A program made the translations under genes and the position numbers. DNA of 50,959 nt, taken from contig DATKMQ010000110.1 of NCBI GenBank assembly GCA_035541755.1, positions 1 to 50,959 on the forward strand. Reading direction: 5' to 3'. Numbering within the stretch: position 1 is the stretch's first letter; each line of letters begins with the position of its first letter. This DNA comes from Syntrophorhabdaceae bacterium. Lineage in GTDB: Bacteria; Desulfobacterota; Syntrophorhabdia; Syntrophorhabdales; Syntrophorhabdaceae. This document shows positions 16,819-24,603 of this stretch, piece by piece. A model generated the notes under the pieces. It saw only the letters and a program-made list of their open reading frames with translations, did no database searches and was not told the origin of the DNA.

Positions 16819-17109
16819 ATGCAATCCATGCTGTATCTCAAAGACGTAGTCACCCTTGTCCACAGGCCAGAGGCGTGCAACGGTTGTGGGGTGTGCCTTA
16901 CCGTTTGTCCTCGGCGGGTGCTACGACGCTCTAACGGAAAGATCGAAATCGGCGAGCGCGATGCCTGCATTGAGTGCGGTGCCTGCCAACGCAATTGTCC
17001 TCACGGCGCACTGACAGTCAGGGCAGGCGTAGGCTGTGCTTCAGCGCTTATAAACCAAAAGCTCGGCAGGAAGCAGGCGTGTTGTGTTGCTGACGAGACG
17101 TCGGGTTGA
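16819..17109 (+). CDS. hgcB: Mercury methylation ferredoxin HgcB
   Basis: This 96-residue 2[4Fe-4S] ferredoxin is the obligate partner of HgcA and is thought to supply low-potential electrons that return the corrinoid to Co(I). Two CX2CX2CX3C clusters are visible (CNGCGVCLTVCP and CIECGACQRNCP). So is the family-specific later cysteine in VGCASALI and a vicinal C-terminal pair (QACCVA) proposed to bind Hg(II). GGGGGA lies just before the start. It is tightly coupled behind hgcA (9-base gap). Confidence 0.95.
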   Translation: MQSMLYLKDVVTLVHRPEACNGCGVCLTVCPRRVLRRSNGKIEIGERDACIECGACQRNCPHGALTVRAGVGCASALINQKLGRKQACCVADETSG

Positions 17110-17244
17110 CCCGGTCACGCCGGTATCCTTCTGCAGCCGTCAAGCATCAAACAGAACGTCGTCCGATAATCAAATACCACGAGAAATCATCCGTGTTTAC
17201 TGGCTTGACCAATCCCGCAATCTGGCCTATATTGTTAAAATCGA

Positions 17245-17766
17245 ATGAAAAAGGCTTCGACCTACATCGCTCAAGTCCTTACCCGGGGCGTAGACCATGC
17301 AGTCCTTGTGGATACGAGCCGCGTCTTCACCGCCCCATGGGTGAGACTAAAATGCCAGTTCGGCTGTGCCGGGTACGGACAAACCCTTACCTGTCCGCCT
17401 TTTTCCCCGACCCCCGATCAGATGCGCTCTACTCTCGACTCGTACCGCCATGGCATACTTCTTCACCGCCACTGGAAGAAGGATCAAAAAGATATGGAAA
17501 AATTGAGCGATGTTGTCGTGGACCTGGAGACCATGCTTTTTCTTGACGGTTATTACAAGGCTTTCGGCATAGGCAGCGGTCCGTGCGCGGGGTGTAGAAC
17601 CTGTGACACCACGGCGAGCTGCAAGCACCCGGAGCGTGCACGACCTTCCATGGAAGCCTGCGGCATCGATGTTTTCAAAACTGCGAGGGAGCATAACCTG
17701 CCCATTAGAGTTGTGCGTGAGCGCGGGGAAGAACGGGACATGTACGGTCTCGTACTCATGGAATAG
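17245..17766 (+). CDS. DUF2284 predicted metal-binding protein
   Basis: This 173-residue protein is rich in cysteines in the DUF2284 pattern: CQFGCAGYGQTLTCPPFSP near 36-55, then CAGCRTCDTTASCKHPERARPSMEACG near 113-138, split here across two conserved blocks. These residues probably coordinate Fe-S or another metal. The function of the family is unknown. It follows hgcB by 135 bases and precedes a rubrerythrin-like gene, so it may belong to an Fe-S or redox stress group. A direct link to mercury is not shown. Confidence 0.8.
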   Translation: MKKASTYIAQVLTRGVDHAVLVDTSRVFTAPWVRLKCQFGCAGYGQTLTCPPFSPTPDQMRSTLDSYRHGILLHRHWKKDQKDMEKLSDVVVDLETMLFLDGYYKAFGIGSGPCAGCRTCDTTASCKHPERARPSMEACGIDVFKTAREHNLPIRVVRERGEERDMYGLVLME

Positions 17767-17790
17767 ACGCGCACAACAAGGAGATGTCCT

Positions 17791-18315
17791 ATGGATGATA
17801 AAGACCGCCTCAATGCATTGGAAGTGGCCCTGAACAACGAAACAAGGGAACGTGAATTCTATCTAAAGAATGCACAGAGAACAAGCAATCGCCTGGGCAA
17901 GGCCATGTTTGAGCGGATTGCCCTCGACGAACTGGAACATTACAATCGACTCAAAGAGCTTCATCGTACATGGGAGAAGCAGGAAAAATGGCCCGAATCC
18001 GTTCCGCTCACCGTGAACAACACGAATATCAAAGACATCCTTCTCAATACGATCAAGGACCTCGACAAGGCGGCCAAGGCGGATTCTGGCGACCTTGATG
18101 CCATCAAAACGGCCGTGGAGTTTGAGAACAGGGGGACCAAGTTTTACGCGGAATTGAGGGACGCCTCCACGGACCCCAAAGAAAAGGAATTCTTCAATCT
18201 GCTCTCCGTGATCGAGCGCGAACACTACATGTCGTTAAGAGACGCCGAAGAGTATCTCACGAGCCCGGATACATGGTTCATAAAGGTCGAGCACCACTCT
18301 TTCGACGGCGCTTAG
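17791..18315 (+). CDS. Rubrerythrin-like ferritin-family protein
   Basis: This 174-residue four-helix-bundle protein has two ExxH-type carboxylate-bridged di-iron half-sites (EREFYLKN...DELEHYNRL near 20-50, and VEFENRGTKFY...IEREHYMSL near 110-150). It lacks a built-in rubredoxin domain, but a separate rubredoxin gene follows 35 bases later, so the two together could act as a peroxide-reducing rubrerythrin system. AAGGAG precedes the start by about 8 bases. Family members protect anaerobes against oxygen by-products. Confidence 0.85.
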   Translation: MDDKDRLNALEVALNNETREREFYLKNAQRTSNRLGKAMFERIALDELEHYNRLKELHRTWEKQEKWPESVPLTVNNTNIKDILLNTIKDLDKAAKADSGDLDAIKTAVEFENRGTKFYAELRDASTDPKEKEFFNLLSVIEREHYMSLRDAEEYLTSPDTWFIKVEHHSFDGA

Positions 18316-18350
18316 GAGTAGACTATAAAATATACGTGAGGGAGGTAAGT

Positions 18351-18488
18351 ATGGTCTGGGTATGTTCCGTGTGCGGTTACCGCTATGAGGAGGATGTTGA
18401 AAAGGTGCCATTCGATCAGTTACCCGATGATTGGACCTGTCCGATCTGCAATGCGCCAAAGAGCGCTTTTGAAAAATCAGCCACGTAG
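18351..18488 (+). CDS. Rubredoxin
   Basis: This 45-residue one-iron electron carrier has two cysteine pairs, CSVCGY (positions 5-8) and CPIC (about 32-35), plus the usual DDWTCPICN context and aromatic core residues. GGAGGT at 18341-18346 sets the start; an in-frame upstream ATG at 18273 lies inside the preceding gene and would add a non-rubredoxin segment. It is likely to reduce the neighbouring rubrerythrin-like protein. Confidence 0.92.
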   Translation: MVWVCSVCGYRYEEDVEKVPFDQLPDDWTCPICNAPKSAFEKSAT

Positions 18489-18519
18489 GAAGAACAGATT
18501 CTCACGTTTCTCTTCCCGG

Positions 18520-18557
18520 CTTCATGGTACCCCTTTTTAAAAAGGGGTACCATGAAG
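18520..18557. terminator. Perfect 38-bp palindrome, likely bidirectional transcription stop
   Basis: Each arm is 19 bases (CTTCATGGTACCCCTTTTT and its exact complement) with no spacer. As RNA it would form a long hairpin with a U/A-rich tip. It lies 32 bases after rubredoxin and before the next operon. There is no classical T-run outside the stem, so either strand may rely on the internal T5/A5 tract, or the site may serve a protein or recombination event. The inverted repeat itself is certain. Confidence 0.55.
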
Positions 18558-18706
18558 AAAACATTCTCACTAATCACCCGATATGGAGACACTAATTGAG
18601 AACAGGGGCTCGCAGAGAGTACGACTGTGACAGTTGCCTATCCGGTTTTCCTGTGCTAAAGTTACGGAAAGAGTAAGGGAACACATAATCAATGGAGGAG
18701 GAAAGC

Positions 18707-20284
18707 ATGAGAACCATGAGACGCAAAAGTTTTGACGTGTCGGCCGGATTACTCTGTTGTGCCCTGATATTCGCTGTTTGTGTTCCGCTGGTCTTTTCCG
18801 CAGAAACGGCCAAACCCAAAGCACCGCTCCCCCGGTACGGCGGGACCATGAGGGTGGCTGACCGGTTTGACGGCATATCGATCGGCTACCCGCCGAAGAT
18901 GCCGAACAGTTACAGTCAGAGGCAGGCCGTTCCCGCATTGGAAACGCTCTTTCGTCTTGACAAGACAGGGAAGGCGACCCCGTGGCTCGCTACCGGCTTC
19001 AAGGAAGATGCGAAGGGCAAAACCATCCTTCTCACCTTGAGAAAAGGGGTGAAATTCCATGACGGCACGAATTTCAATGCCGAGGCGGTGAAGTGGAATT
19101 TGGATCTGTATGCGTCGGTCAAGACCCCGGGGACGGAGAAATTCAAATCGATTGATATCGTTGATGAGTTTGCAATCCGCATCAACCTCGCCGAATGGGA
19201 TAGCACCGTGACGAGCGGCTTCACCCAGAGGCTCGGCATGATGATATCGCCTACGGCCTACAAGAAAAACGGCGAAGAATGGTGCGCGAGCCATCCTGTG
19301 GGCACGGGTCCGTTCGAGTTCGTGAGTTGGGAAAAGGGGACCTCTACCGTGTACAAGAAGTTTCCCGGCTACTGGCAGAAGGGTAAGCCCTATCTGGACA
19401 GGATAGAGTACTATGCGATAAACGACTCCATCACCAGACTGCTTAGCTTCAAGAAGGGCGAACTGGAGGTGCTTCTCTCGCCCGACGCCAAAGACTTAGC
19501 GGATTTGAAAAAGGACGGGTACGCGGTGAATAACCCGAGAGTGGGTTCAGGGGCTATGAGCCTTATGCCCGACTCGGCAAACCCCAAGTCACCCTTCTCC
19601 GACCTCAAGGTACGCCAGGCTGCAGAGCATGCCATCGACACGGAGAAGATCGTCAAAACAATCTACCACGGCGAGGCGGAGCCGGCCACCCAGTGGATCT
19701 ACAAAGGCCATTGGGCCTATAACCCGGCGGTCCGAGGGTATCCTTATAACCCGGCCCTGGCCAAGAAGCTGCTCGCTCAAGCGGGCTATCCGAACGGATT
19801 CAAAACAAAGATAACCTACCGCGTGAACCCGCAGAGCGATCTGGTTTTCACTGCCGTCCAGGGATATCTGGCGGCGGTCGGGATCGATGCGGCGCTCGAG
19901 CCGATCCAGCAGGAACGATACAACAAGATCACCCAGGAGGGAGGAAGCTGGGAAGGGCTCATCGAGGACATGTTCTCGCCCTACGTAGACGTAGTGATTC
20001 CCATGTCACAGATGTATAGCGGAGGAAACCGATACTTCACCCAGACACTTGCGCCCGCGGATTATGTTAAGGCTATCCAGGATGCGGTCGGTGCCTCCGA
20101 TTTCAAAATCAAGCAAAAATCAATTCGGGAGGCGATGAAGCTCATGAGCGACAAGTATTGTCTTCAGATACTGCTTCTCTGCCAATCCATGGCCAGCGTG
20201 AGCCAGCCCTATGTACATAATCACGGTTTTTACGAAACGCCGGCCATTACGTGGACGCCCGAAGACTCCTGGTTGGGGAAGTAG
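18707..20284 (+). CDS. Orphan ABC transporter substrate-binding protein (SBP_bac_5)
   Basis: This 525-residue periplasmic binding protein has an N-terminal signal peptide (basic RTMRRK, hydrophobic stretch, probable cleavage near FSAETA) and family features including KGVKFHDGTNFNAEAVKWN and VGTGPFEFVSWEKG. The ATG at 18707 was chosen because GGAGGAGG at 18694-18701 lies just before it. No permease or ATPase genes accompany it, unlike the operon at 4.4-9.9 kb. It may use that transporter or one encoded elsewhere. Its ligand is unknown. Confidence 0.87.
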   Translation: MRTMRRKSFDVSAGLLCCALIFAVCVPLVFSAETAKPKAPLPRYGGTMRVADRFDGISIGYPPKMPNSYSQRQAVPALETLFRLDKTGKATPWLATGFKEDAKGKTILLTLRKGVKFHDGTNFNAEAVKWNLDLYASVKTPGTEKFKSIDIVDEFAIRINLAEWDSTVTSGFTQRLGMMISPTAYKKNGEEWCASHPVGTGPFEFVSWEKGTSTVYKKFPGYWQKGKPYLDRIEYYAINDSITRLLSFKKGELEVLLSPDAKDLADLKKDGYAVNNPRVGSGAMSLMPDSANPKSPFSDLKVRQAAEHAIDTEKIVKTIYHGEAEPATQWIYKGHWAYNPAVRGYPYNPALAKKLLAQAGYPNGFKTKITYRVNPQSDLVFTAVQGYLAAVGIDAALEPIQQERYNKITQEGGSWEGLIEDMFSPYVDVVIPMSQMYSGGNRYFTQTLAPADYVKAIQDAVGASDFKIKQKSIREAMKLMSDKYCLQILLLCQSMASVSQPYVHNHGFYETPAITWTPEDSWLGK

Positions 20285-20429
20285 GCGGCGCGGTTGTAAG
20301 GTGCCGATAGTATCGCAGGGACCTGATAATGAAGTGGAGAGCGCATGCGGGATAAGATGAACGAAAAGAGCTTGACCATGCTCGCTGTGGGCGACACATG
20401 ACCAGGGCTACCAACGCTTGAAAGGGCAG

Positions 20430-22298
20430 TTATTCTCCGGCAAGCTCTTGTAAGCGGCCTTCGAAAACGGCGGATTTCTTCTCGTACTCGCCGGTTGCCG
20501 CGTCAAGTTCTTCGAAGAGTCTCTCGATCTTTATTCCCGCTGTGTAGATGGCGAGCGACAGCGATTCGATGTCTTTTCCCTGCCCGTTTCGCGAGGCCGC
20601 GATGAGCGCCTTGTTATCACGGTCGATTGCCGCTTCGAGATCGGTTATCTCCTGTTCGAGGTGGGTAACCTTTTTTTTGAGCGGGGTCAGTACTTTCGAC
20701 TTATCAGCTATGATCTGCGCCCGTAGCTTCCTCAAATCCTTTTTAGTTGGGACCTTTTCACGCTCTTCGTATGCGATCTCGATGTCTACCGCGGGCGCGG
20801 TTCTTTCATCTGCCCAGCCGACCCGTTCCAGAAAGTCTGCGTATCCACCTTCGAAAAGGGTGAGACCGCCTGCGTCGAATACGAGCAGTCTGGTGGCGAC
20901 GGCCTTGAGAATCATCTCGCTGTGCGTCACGATGATCACGGCCCCGTCAAACTCGTCGATGGCTTCTATGAGCGCGTCTATTGACTCTGCGTCGAGGTGA
21001 TTGTCAGGTTCATCGAGTAAAATCATGTTCGCCGGTCTGGCGAGAATCTTGCCGAGCATGACCCTGCTGCGCTCACCGCCGGAAAGTACCGAGATCTTTT
21101 TCATGGCCTTGTCATCTTCAAAGAGCATAGCGCCTGAGATGGCCCTGGCGCTGGCCAGGGCATACTCCTGGTGGGCGCTTAAGATCTCTTCGAGCACAGT
21201 TTTGTTGGGATCAAGACGTTCCACGTTCATCTGCCCAAAGTGGGCCGGCACGAGATTCTGGTTCGGCCGTATTGCGCCCCGTTGGGGCACGAGCTCGCCT
21301 GCAATGAGCTTAAGCAGCGTTGTTTTTCCTTTTCCGTTCTTTCCGACAACCGCGATCCGGTCTTTCTTCTTGACCGCTATCTTCAAACCATCAATGATGG
21401 GTGGGGCGGCATCTGTGAAAGAGAAGCAGAGATCGTCGATCTCCACGAGCCATTTGCCCGGGAATGGCGCTGCCTTGAATTCAAAATCGAGGCTTCTCTC
21501 TTCCACGAGGTTCGCCTTCTTTTCATGTTTCTCGAGCATGCGGATTTTTGATTGGACGGCCCGGGCACGGGTCGCTTGAGCCCTGAACCGGTTGATGAAC
21601 TGCTCTATTTCCCTGTGTCTCCTCTCATCGTTGATTCTGGTCTTTTCATAAATCTCTTCTTCCTGGATAATCTGTCTATAGAACTTTTCCGTATCACCCG
21701 CCACCTTTCTCACCTTTTTGCGGTGTATACCCATGGTGTGAGTGGTAACGCTATCCATAAATGCCCGGGCATGCGTCACGAGAATCATCTCGCTCTTCCA
21801 GGTCTTAAGGAATTGGGTCAGCCATCTGATGGACAGGATATCGAGATAGTTAGTGGGTTCGTCAAGAAGCAGCAGATTTGGCTCGGAGACCAGTATCTTC
21901 GCGAGGTTCAGTCTTACCTGGTATCCGCCGGAGAGCATCCGTGGATCGAAATCAAACTGCGCGGATGAAAAACCGAGTCCCGAAAGGATCGCTTTTACCC
22001 GGTAGCTCTCGTCCCGGCCATCGTCGGACGCGTGCATGTTGGCGCAGGCTTCCTTGAGCACGGATCTCTCGGTAAAGTGGATGTGCTGCGAAAGATAGCT
22101 CGCCGTATAGCCTTTGGGCATGGAAATGAGGCCCGAATCGGCCTGGTCCTCCCCCACGATAAGCTTGAGGAGGGTAGTCTTACCGGAACCGTTCCTGCCG
22201 GTTAAGCCCGTACGGTCCCCGGCATTTACCGTGAACGTTACGTCATCCAGTATAACTTCTCTGCCGAAAGACTTGGTAAGCCCTGTGACCGTAAGCAT
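20430..22298 (-). CDS. ABC-F family ATPase (ribosome-associated)
   Basis: This 622-residue soluble protein has two ABC domains joined by a charged linker. Walker A motifs GRNGSGKTT (about 35) and GKNGKGKTT (about 320), signatures LSGGYQVRL and LSGGERSRV, and Walker B LLLLDEPTNYLD and MILLDEPDNHLD are all present. No membrane helices are present. The C-terminal coiled coil (about 540-620) resembles Uup/YheS-type members. ABC-F proteins act on the ribosome in translation control or antibiotic protection. The exact subtype is uncertain. It stands alone and converges with the orphan binding-protein gene. Confidence 0.9.
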   Translation of the reverse strand: MLTVTGLTKSFGREVILDDVTFTVNAGDRTGLTGRNGSGKTTLLKLIVGEDQADSGLISMPKGYTASYLSQHIHFTERSVLKEACANMHASDDGRDESYRVKAILSGLGFSSAQFDFDPRMLSGGYQVRLNLAKILVSEPNLLLLDEPTNYLDILSIRWLTQFLKTWKSEMILVTHARAFMDSVTTHTMGIHRKKVRKVAGDTEKFYRQIIQEEEIYEKTRINDERRHREIEQFINRFRAQATRARAVQSKIRMLEKHEKKANLVEERSLDFEFKAAPFPGKWLVEIDDLCFSFTDAAPPIIDGLKIAVKKKDRIAVVGKNGKGKTTLLKLIAGELVPQRGAIRPNQNLVPAHFGQMNVERLDPNKTVLEEILSAHQEYALASARAISGAMLFEDDKAMKKISVLSGGERSRVMLGKILARPANMILLDEPDNHLDAESIDALIEAIDEFDGAVIIVTHSEMILKAVATRLLVFDAGGLTLFEGGYADFLERVGWADERTAPAVDIEIAYEEREKVPTKKDLRKLRAQIIADKSKVLTPLKKKVTHLEQEITDLEAAIDRDNKALIAASRNGQGKDIESLSLAIYTAGIKIERLFEELDAATGEYEKKSAVFEGRLQELAGE

Positions 22299-22467
22299 TA
22301 CACACCTTGAGATACGTTCGCTTTAGCCCAATTAGCTTACTGGAATTGTACCCAAAACACAATAACGCGCCAAATCCGCGTTGACGCCGAATTTATGGAG
22401 GGTTCCACGGGTCCTGGCGCCTTAAGGGCGGCCATTCTCGAGGCGGTTAATCATTTTATAATTTTTG

Positions 22468-22496
22468 TTGACAAAAGCACGCGTTTAGTTTATTAT
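22468..22496 (+). promoter_or_regulatory. Near-consensus sigma-70 promoter
   Basis: TTGACA (22468-22473) and TATTAT (22491-22496) are spaced by exactly 17 bases. Transcription should start near 22503, giving a transcript of roughly 210 bases to the intrinsic terminator at 22687-22715. Confidence 0.7.
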
Positions 22497-22506
22497 TATT
22501 CCAGAT

Positions 22507-22650
22507 ATGTTAATTAATTCACATACTGGGCATCATAAGTGGCCAAATCCATTAGAGTTTCTGAAAGCGGTAAAATTACACGCCATGGAAATTGAGCTTG
22601 GGATGCGCAGACTGTGCGAGTTTTCACAAGCAACATCACCCTTACACTGA
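22507..22650 (+). CDS. Small ORF or small RNA between strong promoter and terminator
   Basis: A 47-codon ORF starts with ATG at 22507, only about 4 bases after the predicted transcription start, so it would be leaderless. Its translation (for example EFLKAVKLHAMEIELGMRRL) looks helical and amphipathic. The unit is closed by a strong terminator. It may encode a small protein, produce a regulatory RNA of about 210 bases, or be an attenuating leader for the tol genes. I do not recognise an RNA family. Confidence 0.35.
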   Translation: MLINSHTGHHKWPNPLEFLKAVKLHAMEIELGMRRLCEFSQATSPLH

Positions 22651-22686
22651 AATTACCTCCATAAGCTTCTCATAATAACCCCCCTT

Positions 22687-22715
22687 CCCCCTGGGAACCC
22701 ACCCAGGGGGTTTTT
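22687..22715 (+). terminator. Intrinsic terminator
   Basis: CCCCCTGGG and CCCAGGGGG form a 9-bp stem with loop AACCCA, followed directly by TTTTTCTTT. It is a textbook Rho-independent terminator on the plus strand, placed just before the TolQ-like gene. Confidence 0.85.
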
Positions 22716-22725
22716 CTTTACAACG

Positions 22726-23436
22726 ATGGGAATTTATTGTAATATTTTCCCGCAAATGGACATAAGTAGCGCAAACATGTACACGGGGGGACTCTTAGGT
22801 CTTATCCTGGATGCCGGGCCGCTTGCGAAAGTGGTTATCATCATCCTGATCTTCTTTTCCATCATTTCCTGGACCATCATTTTCGTCAAAATCAGGCAAT
22901 TCGGCAGGGCAGACGAGCAGGGCGACAGGTTCTTTAGAATTATCAAGGACGCCGATTCCTTCAAGAAGCTTGTTTCGGCGTACAAGGAAGGGGGAGACAG
23001 CCCCTTCTACCGGCTTGTGCTTGCCTGTTATAAGGAGATAAGCTCGCGGCAACGGGAGAACGCGGGTGAATCCGGTAAGGCGGACGCTATCGCTGCCATA
23101 GACAACCTCTTGAAAATAACTGTTGCCGAGGAAGTGGTAAAACTGGAAAGGCGTCTTTCTTTTCTGGCGACCACAGCCAATACAGCACCCTTCATCGGTT
23201 TGTTCGGGACCGTCTGGGGCATTATGGATTCCTTCAGGGAAATCGGGGTGAGGGGAACGACAAGCCTGGCTGTTGTCGCCCCGGGCATCAGTGAAGCGCT
23301 GATCGCGACCGCCATCGGCCTCGCCACGGCCATACCGGCTGTTCTCGGGTACAACTACTGCCTGGGAAGGCTCAAGCGCATTTCCTCCCGAATGGACAAT
23401 GCTGCACTGTATCTCATCAATATTATTCAGAAATGA
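22726..23436 (+). CDS. tolQ: MotA/TolQ/ExbB proton channel family protein
   Basis: This 236-residue inner-membrane protein has three membrane helices (about 22-45, 145-165 and 185-205). The family core (FLATTANTAPFIGLFGTVWGIM and later GISEALIATAIGLATAIPA) forms the proton channel with the TolR-like product. It opens a run tolQ-tolR-tonB-like with ATGA overlaps. The start is uncertain: 22726 lacks a ribosome-binding site, and ATGs at 22756 and 22777 are alternatives. Whether the system is Tol-Pal or TonB-type cannot be settled without Pal/TolB, which are not in this stretch. Confidence 0.88.
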   Translation: MGIYCNIFPQMDISSANMYTGGLLGLILDAGPLAKVVIIILIFFSIISWTIIFVKIRQFGRADEQGDRFFRIIKDADSFKKLVSAYKEGGDSPFYRLVLACYKEISSRQRENAGESGKADAIAAIDNLLKITVAEEVVKLERRLSFLATTANTAPFIGLFGTVWGIMDSFREIGVRGTTSLAVVAPGISEALIATAIGLATAIPAVLGYNYCLGRLKRISSRMDNAALYLINIIQK

Positions 23437-23846
23437 AGAACTCAAGGGAAAGCAAAGGGCCTCTTTCGGAAATCAACGTGGTACCGCTCGTGGATATCAT
23501 GCTCGTGCTTCTTATCATCTTCATGATTACTGCGCCTATGATGCAGCACGGATTAGGGATTGACGTCCCGCACGTAACTGCCAAACCCTTACCCACAAAA
23601 GACGAGCCCCAGATACTTAACATCACGGAGGGGCAGAAACTCATTTTGAACGAGAAGAAACTGGACGTAAGCGATCTCAAGGCGGCAATCCAGTTGCTGT
23701 TTGCAAACAAGACAAAGAAGGAAATATTCTTAAGGGCCGACAAAAACGTTCCCTACGGGTTTGTGGTGAAGTGTATGAGTACGATCAGAGAAGCGGGCGT
23801 GGACAAGATCAATATCGTAACGAAACCACTGGAAAAAGATGAGTGA
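23433..23846 (+). CDS. tolR: ExbD/TolR family protein
   Basis: This 137-residue protein has a single N-terminal membrane helix carrying the essential aspartate (NVVPLVDIMLVLLIIFMIT, D21) and a periplasmic domain. It works with the TolQ-like channel to convert proton flow into mechanical work at the envelope. Its start overlaps the tolQ-like stop by 4 bases, so translation is probably coupled. Confidence 0.9.
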   Translation: MKNSRESKGPLSEINVVPLVDIMLVLLIIFMITAPMMQHGLGIDVPHVTAKPLPTKDEPQILNITEGQKLILNEKKLDVSDLKAAIQLLFANKTKKEIFLRADKNVPYGFVVKCMSTIREAGVDKINIVTKPLEKDE

Positions 23847-24603
23847 AACAGCCTGGTACAGGATGCTCACAATCTCTATCACCCTGCACATTCTCGTCAT
23901 AGCGGCCTTTACCATACCTGTCAAATTTTCATCCAAAAAAGTCGATCTTTCATCGTCGTACTCGGTAAATCTTGTTGCAGGGACAGGGACTCTTGGTGGG
24001 CCGCAGAGAGAGGCGGCACAACCGGTGGCCAAACCACTGCCGGAGAAGCCGGTCGCAGCCAAAGACAGGAAAATGATCGCGAAATCAAGACCTGTGCCTA
24101 TCCAGAGAGAAAAAGACCTGGTTTCCATCTCGAACAAAAAGGTGCCGGCCAGGGAGGCGACAACACAACAAGAAATGAGCGAGCTTGAAAAACGGCTCAA
24201 AGAAATAAGAAGAAAGACAGATTACATCGATGTGACAAAGGCAAGCGGCAGCGGCCCCGTGAGAACGGCAATGGCGGGGAGCGCCGCCGGCGCAGGAAGC
24301 GACACTCACGTGAACCCGCTGGAACAGAAGTACTATCTCGATGTGAAAGATAAGATATATGCCGCGTGGAACATGCCGAGCACTGCAGCCGGTAAAAGCA
24401 ACCTGGAAATGGATGTGGTGATTAGGATACGAAAGGACGGGAAACTTGTTGACGTGAGCGTGGATAAAGGATCGGGAAACCGAATCTATGACGAGTCGGT
24501 TATGCGGGCCGTCCGGGTGGCAGAGCCCTATCCGCCTATACCGGCGGCGCTCGACAGGGACTCTATCGAAATAGCGTTTGCATTCAAACCGGAAATACGA
24601 TGA
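23839..24603 (+). CDS. TonB/TolA C-terminal domain protein
   Basis: This 254-residue energy-transducing protein has an N-terminal membrane anchor (about 9-28), a proline/lysine-rich and coiled periplasmic linker (about 55-135), and a TonB/TolA-like C-terminal domain (about 165-254, with YLDVKDKIYAAWNMP and AVRVAEPYPPIP). It overlaps the TolR-like gene by 8 bases and completes the envelope-spanning module. The domain layout is closer to TolA in length, but the C-terminal YP motif is shared with TonB. Confidence 0.82.
   Translation: MSETAWYRMLTISITLHILVIAAFTIPVKFSSKKVDLSSSYSVNLVAGTGTLGGPQREAAQPVAKPLPEKPVAAKDRKMIAKSRPVPIQREKDLVSISNKKVPAREATTQQEMSELEKRLKEIRRKTDYIDVTKASGSGPVRTAMAGSAAGAGSDTHVNPLEQKYYLDVKDKIYAAWNMPSTAAGKSNLEMDVVIRIRKDGKLVDVSVDKGSGNRIYDESVMRAVRVAEPYPPIPAALDRDSIEIAFAFKPEIR

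Larger units (their letters stand above)
22299..22725. other. 427-base intergenic region holding a compact transcription unit
   Basis: This gap between the ABC-F and TolQ-like genes contains a near-consensus rightward promoter, a 47-codon ORF and an intrinsic terminator, listed separately. The terminator ends only about 5 bases before the TolQ-like start, so it may also control entry into the tol operon. Confidence 0.6.
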
